Shown here: piece by piece, positions 59,687 to 64,000 of the stretch
Layout: every line of letters starts with the position of its first letter
Position numbering within the stretch: the first letter of the stretch is position 1
Assembly (NCBI GenBank): GCA_963738545.1
Contig: CAVTXA010000009.1
Location: 844,148 to 908,147, forward strand
From: Bog-756 sp963738545
GTDB taxonomy: Bacteria > Actinomycetota > Acidimicrobiia > Acidimicrobiales > RAAP-2
Length of the DNA: 64,000 nt
Reading direction: 5' to 3'
Position numbers and translations under genes: made by a program
Notes under the pieces: model-generated
What the model saw: only the letters and a program-made list of their open reading frames with translations
Database searches by the model: none
Told to the model about the DNA's origin: nothing

Positions 59687-60187
59687 ATGCGGCGGAGGGG
59701 GCGCAGGTCGAGTGACCACAGGCGACAGTGGTACCCCGTGCCCATCCTGCTCATGATCGTCCTGACCGCCAGCGCCTGTAGCTCGGGGACCTCAGCTGCC
59801 TTGGCCAACGCTCGCCAGGTCTTCATCAACGTTGGATCGAATTACGCCTCGTACTTCACCTGGACCACAGCCTCTGACGGCTCAATCAAGGGGTCGGAAG
59901 TCGCAACGGTCCGCTCCCCGGACGGCACGACGCACGTGCCTTCCCCAACGAGCTTTGCCGGCACCGTGGAAGGACACCACATCACGTTCGACTTCGGACC
60001 CAGCGTCCGAGGCGGCGAGGCGACCCTCTCGGGAACACTCGGCCCAAAGACACTAACGATCACCTATCCACCCTCCGCCGGAGCGTGCAAAACCAACCCC
60101 GTCGTCGTCTACACGGCAGGGTCGTTAACGCACTTCAAGCGGATCGTAGAGCACCTCTCGACCACGCCAACCTGTCTTCCGGCCTAA
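59687..60187 (+). CDS. Putative lipoprotein, function unknown
   Basis: A 166-aa exported protein: basic N-terminus, hydrophobic stretch PVPILLMIVLTASAC with a lipobox-like TASAC, then a mature Ser/Thr/Gly-rich beta domain (FAGTVEGHHITFDFG, LSGTLGPKTLTITYP) and two Cys near the C-terminus that may pair. No enzyme motif. It follows the SRPBCC gene by 27 bp and may share its transcript. Confidence 0.75.
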   Translation: MRRRGRRSSDHRRQWYPVPILLMIVLTASACSSGTSAALANARQVFINVGSNYASYFTWTTASDGSIKGSEVATVRSPDGTTHVPSPTSFAGTVEGHHITFDFGPSVRGGEATLSGTLGPKTLTITYPPSAGACKTNPVVVYTAGSLTHFKRIVEHLSTTPTCLPA

Positions 60188-60190
60188 CGC

Positions 60191-60203
60191 GGTCGGGCCG
60201 ACC
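60191..60203 (+). terminator. Short hairpin after lipoprotein gene
   Basis: GGTCG and CGACC flank a GGC loop, 3 bp after the lipoprotein stop; short and without T-run, so tentative. Confidence 0.3.
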
Positions 60204-60289
60204 ACGCGGGTCCTTCGCTCGATCATTGTCCGATGACGAGCAAGGCCCGCCAGAATCCGAAGACCCGGGAATCCCCCCGGAACGGTACG

Positions 60290-60331
60290 TGGGCGCTAGA
60301 GGACTCGAACCTCCGACCTCAGCCGTGTGAA
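60290..60331 (-). other. 3' half of tRNA-Val(CAC): probable attachment site remnant
   Basis: Read on the minus strand this is the last 42 nt of a tRNA: anticodon loop TTCACAC, 3' anticodon stem GGCTG, variable loop AGGTC, a T-arm with TTCGAGT loop and GGAGG/CCTCT stem, acceptor strand AGCGCCC and discriminator A. Upstream sequence (GCAGA instead of CAGCC) does not pair, and no D-arm or 5' acceptor strand exists. A copy running from anticodon loop to 3' end is the usual product of tRNA-targeted integration. By geometry the inserted DNA would lie at higher coordinates. Confidence 0.75.
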
Positions 60332-60883
60332 TCTGCTCTATATAACTAAATCCGTTGATACTGGACGACAATACATGGGTTGAGCTGCAACTATGTAGCT
60401 AGCCCACGACAATAGGAGACATGGGACTGCGCTATTTCGGGATCATTTACTAGGACAACGCCCCTGCCTACGCGTCAGCCGGAAATCAGCCGAGCTAACC
60501 GAGCCGAGGAGCTGTTTTGGCCTAGTTTCTCCATTCACTCAACTCGGATCGACCGCAGCCCGCCCAGAGCTGCGGTCGGTATCGAGTGGACTGACTCCTC
60601 CGGAAACCCTACGGCCTTCCCCGGGTACCCCTTCAGCGCCGCTTTGCACGAATGCTAGCAATCTCGACCACGGACAATTGTCCTACCGCTCAGCCGTGAA
60701 CTTGTCCCAATACGTCCAGAGGAACTCGACTTCAGGGCAAGAACTGATCAGCGATGCGATGGTCCCACACCCGGCAACGGCGCCCCCGTGTGAGTCTGAG
60801 AGACGAGACGGATGCCGCAAGGAGTCAGCGAATCTCGACGGTAAGGATTGGGGTCCAGCCACCGCAGCGATGGCGGCATTGGA
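60332..60883. other. Gene-poor, AT-enriched stretch
   Basis: No supported gene in about 550 bp next to the tRNA fragment. It starts with an AT-rich run (60338-60355) and contains a hairpin at 60542-60587. Short open frames show no family resemblance. Possibly the eroded end of an integrated element. Confidence 0.45.
60542..60587. repeat. Imperfect long hairpin
   Basis: CGACCGCAGC (60550-60559) and GCTGCGGTCG (60569-60578) pair perfectly with a 9-base loop; outer ACTCG and CGAGT extend the stem past a small bulge. Could be a terminator, element-end structure or RNA hairpin; no poly-T run follows. Confidence 0.5.
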
Positions 60884-61439
60884 TCACGGTGGCGTGCTGC
60901 GCTGCTGGCTGTATTTGATTGCCTGCGGTGACCACCCACAGAACACCAAATCCAGGAACACCAAATCCAGGCCACATCTGGACGGTGACGACAAGGCGCG
61001 CTGCTTCGCTCTGGCGGTGATGTCCCCGAAGGCCCGACAGTGGAGAACACGGTGGAAGAGAAGTACACGCGTCGGTACGGCTGACAGGTGCTCGGACGCG
61101 GCCGGATTCGTGTGAGCCATTACAAAATACGTTGTAGCGAAGAGGAGCATGTAGAGCGGGACACTGAACGCCAGCGCTTCGACGGCTCGGCCCACCGGGT
61201 GTTGAGACCTGATGATCTGACGAACCTGCCAGGTGATGATCGCCGTGAGCAAGAGTGCTCCGAGCGTCAGCTTGATGATCCTCTGAACATTTGTGCCGCC
61301 GCCTAGAGGCAGCAGGAAGTAGAGAGCAAGAACCAGGGCAACCGTGGCCACGGTTCGCAAGACTGCGAAGACGACCAGACGCCTGCGCCCACGCTCGGCA
61401 ACGTTATCGATAAGCGACTCCTGTGTCGTCGGGAGACAT
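60884..61439 (-). pseudogene. Frameshifted potassium-channel-like gene
   Basis: Pieces of a two-helix ion-channel protein occur in shifting minus-strand frames. From ATG 61439 (MSPDDT) a shift leads into QESLIDNVAERGRRRLVVFAV, then an intact membrane part TVATVALVLALYFLLPLGGG and LAFSVPLYMLLFATTYFVM. The pore helix YFSSTVFSTVG is in one frame and FGDITAR in another, so the TVGFGD selectivity filter is broken. SEAARLVVTVQM and LDLVFLDLVF follow in further frames. At least five frame changes are needed. Either a dead gene or indel errors in the sequence. Confidence 0.72.
60941..60970. repeat. 15-bp tandem duplication
   Basis: GAACACCAAATCCAG occurs twice head-to-tail inside the channel pseudogene, duplicating the LDLVF coding words. 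Confidence 0.85.
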
Positions 61440-61465
61440 GCCGGGCTTCTTCTTCTATTTCGTTA

Positions 61466-62503
61466 CTACTTGGCCGATGCGTCAGGTCGTCTGGCAGATT
61501 TCTTTTGGAGCCGATCAGCCACGAACATCACGAATACGCCGATAAGGACGCCGATAAAGGTGAAGAGCACCCGTCGCCCCTCAGCGGCGTAGTCCGTCGG
61601 CTGGGGTAGGTCCGCAGCGATGAGCGCGGCGCAGGCAATTGCCCCGGCGTAGTAGGCGTAGTTCACACCCTTGATGGCTATTCCGAGCCCAGCCAGGAGG
61701 ATGATGATGACCTCGACCGCGTGTTTGCTCCCGACGAGGATCAGAATGGGTATTGCCGCCGCAGCACCCATGGCTGCACCCACCAGGCGTTGTTCGCCGA
61801 AGAGCTTCGACTGTTCGAGGCTGGGCTTCATCGCCACGATGGTGGCGATCGGCATCCAGTCGGCACTGGCTAGGCCTGCTCCGAAGGCAATGGCGGTTGA
61901 GGCGGCCAGGGCCACGGACCGGATCAAAGCAAAGAGGACTATTGGCCGGGTCAGTTGCACCGGGGATTGGCTCCCGGGGAGGTCCATGACCGGTGCCGGT
62001 TCCCATCTGCCCCTGCTGACCAGCCAGATGAAGACCATGAGGGCGACCCACGCCGAGGCCCCGATCAGCCAGGCCAGTGCCTGGTTCCATGGGCTGATCT
62101 TGAGGTGGCCTGTGTCATGCGTGGCCAGAGATAGCACGACGAGAAACCAGACGTTGAGCAGCAGACCCGCCGCGAATCGGTGGACCCCTAGCTTGACGGC
62201 CAGGCCACACGCCAGCGTCAGGGCGAAGACTGCAAGGACCACGAAGCCCCAGGCTTCGTCTCCCACGTAGAAGCCGAAAGCCGTCACCAGCGCACCAAGC
62301 AGGGCGAAGAGAGACATGCCCGCCATCCGCCTTCCAATGGTTCCGCCTGGGTCGCTTTGTGCCACCAAGAGGACGGCGAAGACGACGGGCACGAAGTACT
62401 TTTGTTGATTCGTCTGGACGATGAGGAACCACAGTAGGAACAAGAGGACCGCAATGGCTGCGCCGGCCTTGACATTCAGTTTCTGGCCATCGGCCGCGAG
62501 CAC
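61466..62503 (-). CDS. FUSC-like integral membrane protein
   Basis: About 345 aa with roughly ten hydrophobic segments, including AGAAIAVLLFLLWFLIVQTN, FAVLLVAQSDPGGTIGRRM and a second half with ADWMPIATIVAMKPSLEQSK and RLVGAAMGAAAAIPILI. The repeated half-structure and the LVGAAMG/GxRxxGTxxG-like segment resemble the fusaric acid resistance (FUSC) exporter family. The GTG at 62503 is the first good in-frame start; an ATG at 62520 (MSKID) would join the frame if one base were missing near 62507, so the N-terminus may be frameshifted. Substrate unknown. Confidence 0.72.
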   Translation of the reverse strand: MLAADGQKLNVKAGAAIAVLLFLLWFLIVQTNQQKYFVPVVFAVLLVAQSDPGGTIGRRMAGMSLFALLGALVTAFGFYVGDEAWGFVVLAVFALTLACGLAVKLGVHRFAAGLLLNVWFLVVLSLATHDTGHLKISPWNQALAWLIGASAWVALMVFIWLVSRGRWEPAPVMDLPGSQSPVQLTRPIVLFALIRSVALAASTAIAFGAGLASADWMPIATIVAMKPSLEQSKLFGEQRLVGAAMGAAAAIPILILVGSKHAVEVIIILLAGLGIAIKGVNYAYYAGAIACAALIAADLPQPTDYAAEGRRVLFTFIGVLIGVFVMFVADRLQKKSARRPDASAK

Positions 62504-62770
62504 CCGTCTATCTTGCTCATCGGCCCGGCCCTGACCATCAGACGTCCTCCAGGGCGCCCGGACAAGTCGCCATCTCGTTCTTGCCGTGGACGACGATCCG
62601 AAGCCGCCCTGACCAACCTCGAGCAGGTCGCGGTGAAGCCCGCGAAACGTGATCAGGCCCTTCGTGAGTTGGCTCATCGACGCCGGCCTTGGCTTGTGCG
62701 ACCGCCGGGGCCGGGCTTACGGGTCTCGCCCATCCTGTCGAGACGAGCAGGGCGGGCATGCTTCGGGCCT
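62504..62770. other. Intergenic region
   Basis: No supported gene; contains the expected upstream region of the FUSC-like gene. Nothing notable seen. Confidence 0.4.
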
Positions 62771-63001
62771 TCATCCGTCCGTTCCGTGGTCAGGGTTGAT
62801 GGACACGAGCTCGACGCCGAGTTCCTGGATTCGCTCGATGAGCCCGACAAGCTGCGCCTGATCTGCCACGTCGCCAGTCAGGACTGTGGTGCCCGCGAGC
62901 CGTTGCAACTGCATGCCATCAAAAAGGACTCCGAACGAATCTCCCAGCTCACCGCGAAGGACAAGCCGATAACTGCGGGGCGGCACCCATGTTTCGTCCA
63001 T
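62771..63001 (-). CDS. Small conserved hypothetical protein
   Basis: A 76-aa protein beginning MDETWVPPRSYRLVLRGEL. The pattern (strand RLVLRGELGDSF, FDGMQLQRLAGTTVLTG, then DQAQLVGLIERIQELGVELVSI) matches a small alpha/beta protein widespread in actinobacteria, usually annotated as hypothetical. It is intact, unlike its neighbours. No functional residues recognised. Confidence 0.7.
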   Translation of the reverse strand: MDETWVPPRSYRLVLRGELGDSFGVLFDGMQLQRLAGTTVLTGDVADQAQLVGLIERIQELGVELVSINPDHGTDG

Positions 63002-63198
63002 TTCGATGCAGCCTTACATTCCGGTAGGCGTCCGTCATCACCTTCGGACGGATTCACCTAGGGGAGACCGCTATCCAGCCGAGCCAGATCACCCGATCCT
63101 CCCACTCGGCTTGGCGCCGCCCAGGGCACGTGCCTTGAGAGACAAACACAGGCGGAGCTGCCGACCACCAGGTCCGTTGCAACTCTCCTTGTAGGTCT

Positions 63199-64000
63199 CT
63201 AGAGCAGGTTTAGCTCGCGACTGCGTTCGAGCGCATCGGCCCGCGACGCACGGCAAGCTTGCGGTAGATCGAACGAACGTGGCTATGAACCGTGTAATAC
63301 GACACATACAACTCACGTCCGATATCCCGTTCCGACAGATCGCTGCGCAAGAGCCGGAGCACTCCGAGTTCCCGTGGCGTCAGTTCACGTCCTCGGACAG
63401 ACGCGGGCGACTGCACTTTCTGCTCGAAGGTGGGCAGCGTCTGAGCCAGGAATCCCGGATCAGGGCATGTTCCAGGACCGATCTCGCATTGGTTATCACT
63501 ACTGTGACCGCCTTGTGTTGGCCCAGGCTTCGAAGCACGGTGGCCTGGCCGAGCAACGCATGTGCCACCTGGACGGGCTGACCAAAGGTCCGCGCCAACC
63601 CGACTCCGTGCTCGATCAGCCGCAGGGCCTCCTCGGACCTCCCACGTGCCGCCAGCGAAACCCCGAGCGCCAGCGGAACTGTGCCGACGGCCTCCTCCGT
63701 GCCGTGCTCCCGTCCGAATAGAGCTGCGTTTTCGGCCAGCGTGTGCTGCTCCTCGACGCGGCCCCGTTCACCAGCGATCAGCGAACGATAGGCCAGCGAC
63801 GACGTACCAGACAGCCACTGGGCGCTCCCTGGGCGCGAGCACCGCCGATTCCGCGAACCACTCGTCGGCCTCGTCGCGCTCACCCTCGAAGCAACAGGGC
63901 CACGCCAACCGCCCAGCAAGCCAGCGGCCGCCAAGGCGATCCGGAGCCCTCAAAGCTCGACCGCCCGTCGGGCATGTTCCAGCTGGGCGCCGACATCTCC
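63199..64000 (-). pseudogene. Frameshifted LuxR-type regulator, 3' part, runs off the window
   Basis: The minus strand encodes fragments of a large LuxR-family (LAL/MalT-like) regulator in changing frames. A TPR-like helical part reads ERDEADEWFAESAVLAPRE, then AYRSLIAGERGRVEEQHT and ALLGQATVLRSLGQHKAVTV; further on PDPGFLAQTLPTFEQKV, and the DNA-binding domain ELTPRELGVLRLLRSDLSE, VSYYTVHSHVRSIYRKLAV. The normal end ADALERSRELNLL with TAG at 63199 lies in yet another frame. Shifts occur near 63236, 63445, 63800 and 63890. The gene is dead or the sequence contains indels; its start lies beyond the window. Confidence 0.75.

Noticed and set aside
60230..60370. Complete tRNA gene
   Set aside because: Only the half from anticodon loop to 3' end is present; no D-arm, 5' acceptor strand or 5' anticodon stem.
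60678..61115. Plus-strand frame of 145 codons
   Set aside because: Lies opposite the ion-channel fragments, which show clear family words; no ribosome site or fold.

Overview
The window is high-GC actinobacterial DNA, most likely from class Acidimicrobiia. The marker genes are mycothiol biosynthesis (mshC), an F420:NADP+ oxidoreductase, an InhA-type enoyl reductase, and a thrS-HIT-pgsA-acyltransferase-pimA block in the order known from mycobacteria. A secreted protein with 42-residue 'YWLVASDGG' repeats is also typical of Acidimicrobiia. No complete rRNA or tRNA gene and no CRISPR array is visible.

Layout. 95-11382 (minus strand) is a conserved housekeeping block: M48 peptidase, PimA-like mannosyltransferase, a PAS/GGDEF protein, PatA-like acyltransferase, CDP-alcohol transferase, VOC protein, HIT protein, ThrS, MshC and the F420 enzyme. 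11449-18007 holds lipid, flavin and aldehyde enzymes with a TetR regulator. 18140-24318 encodes a peptide-type ABC transporter whose fused double ATPase converges on the permease and binding-protein genes. 24746-28014 carries a GNAT protein, a membrane protein, a beta-carbonic anhydrase and an amidase-like protein.

28218-35491 (minus strand) is the most unusual part. Nearly every gene overlaps the next: two exported Pro/Thr-rich proteins, ApbE flavin transferase, a haem-type membrane protein, a NuoF-like flavoprotein, a small atypical ferredoxin, a third exported Pro/Thr-rich protein, a histidine kinase and a response regulator. It looks like a regulated transmembrane electron-transfer system that delivers electrons or flavin outside the membrane. 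No classical FMN_bind protein is present, so the ApbE target is unknown.

35713-47937 is an accessory metabolic stretch: LpdA-type reductase, PIG-V-like mannosyltransferase, several SDRs, an AhpD-like protein, a methyltransferase, SRPBCC and MarR proteins. 48109-55971 is a compact run of sulfatase, cation/proton antiporter, SulP transporter and a large flippase-like protein with a degenerate kinase domain. 56153-60187 has a secreted beta-helix/repeat protein, a TetR/SRPBCC pair around a near-perfect operator, and a lipoprotein.

At 60290-60331 lies the 3' half of a tRNA-Val(CAC), cut exactly at the anticodon loop, as at integration sites. To its right (60332-64000) coding density drops. An ion-channel gene and a LuxR-type regulator each carry several frameshifts, and a FUSC-like gene may carry one near its start. 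Either a decayed integrated element begins here, or the sequence has indel errors.
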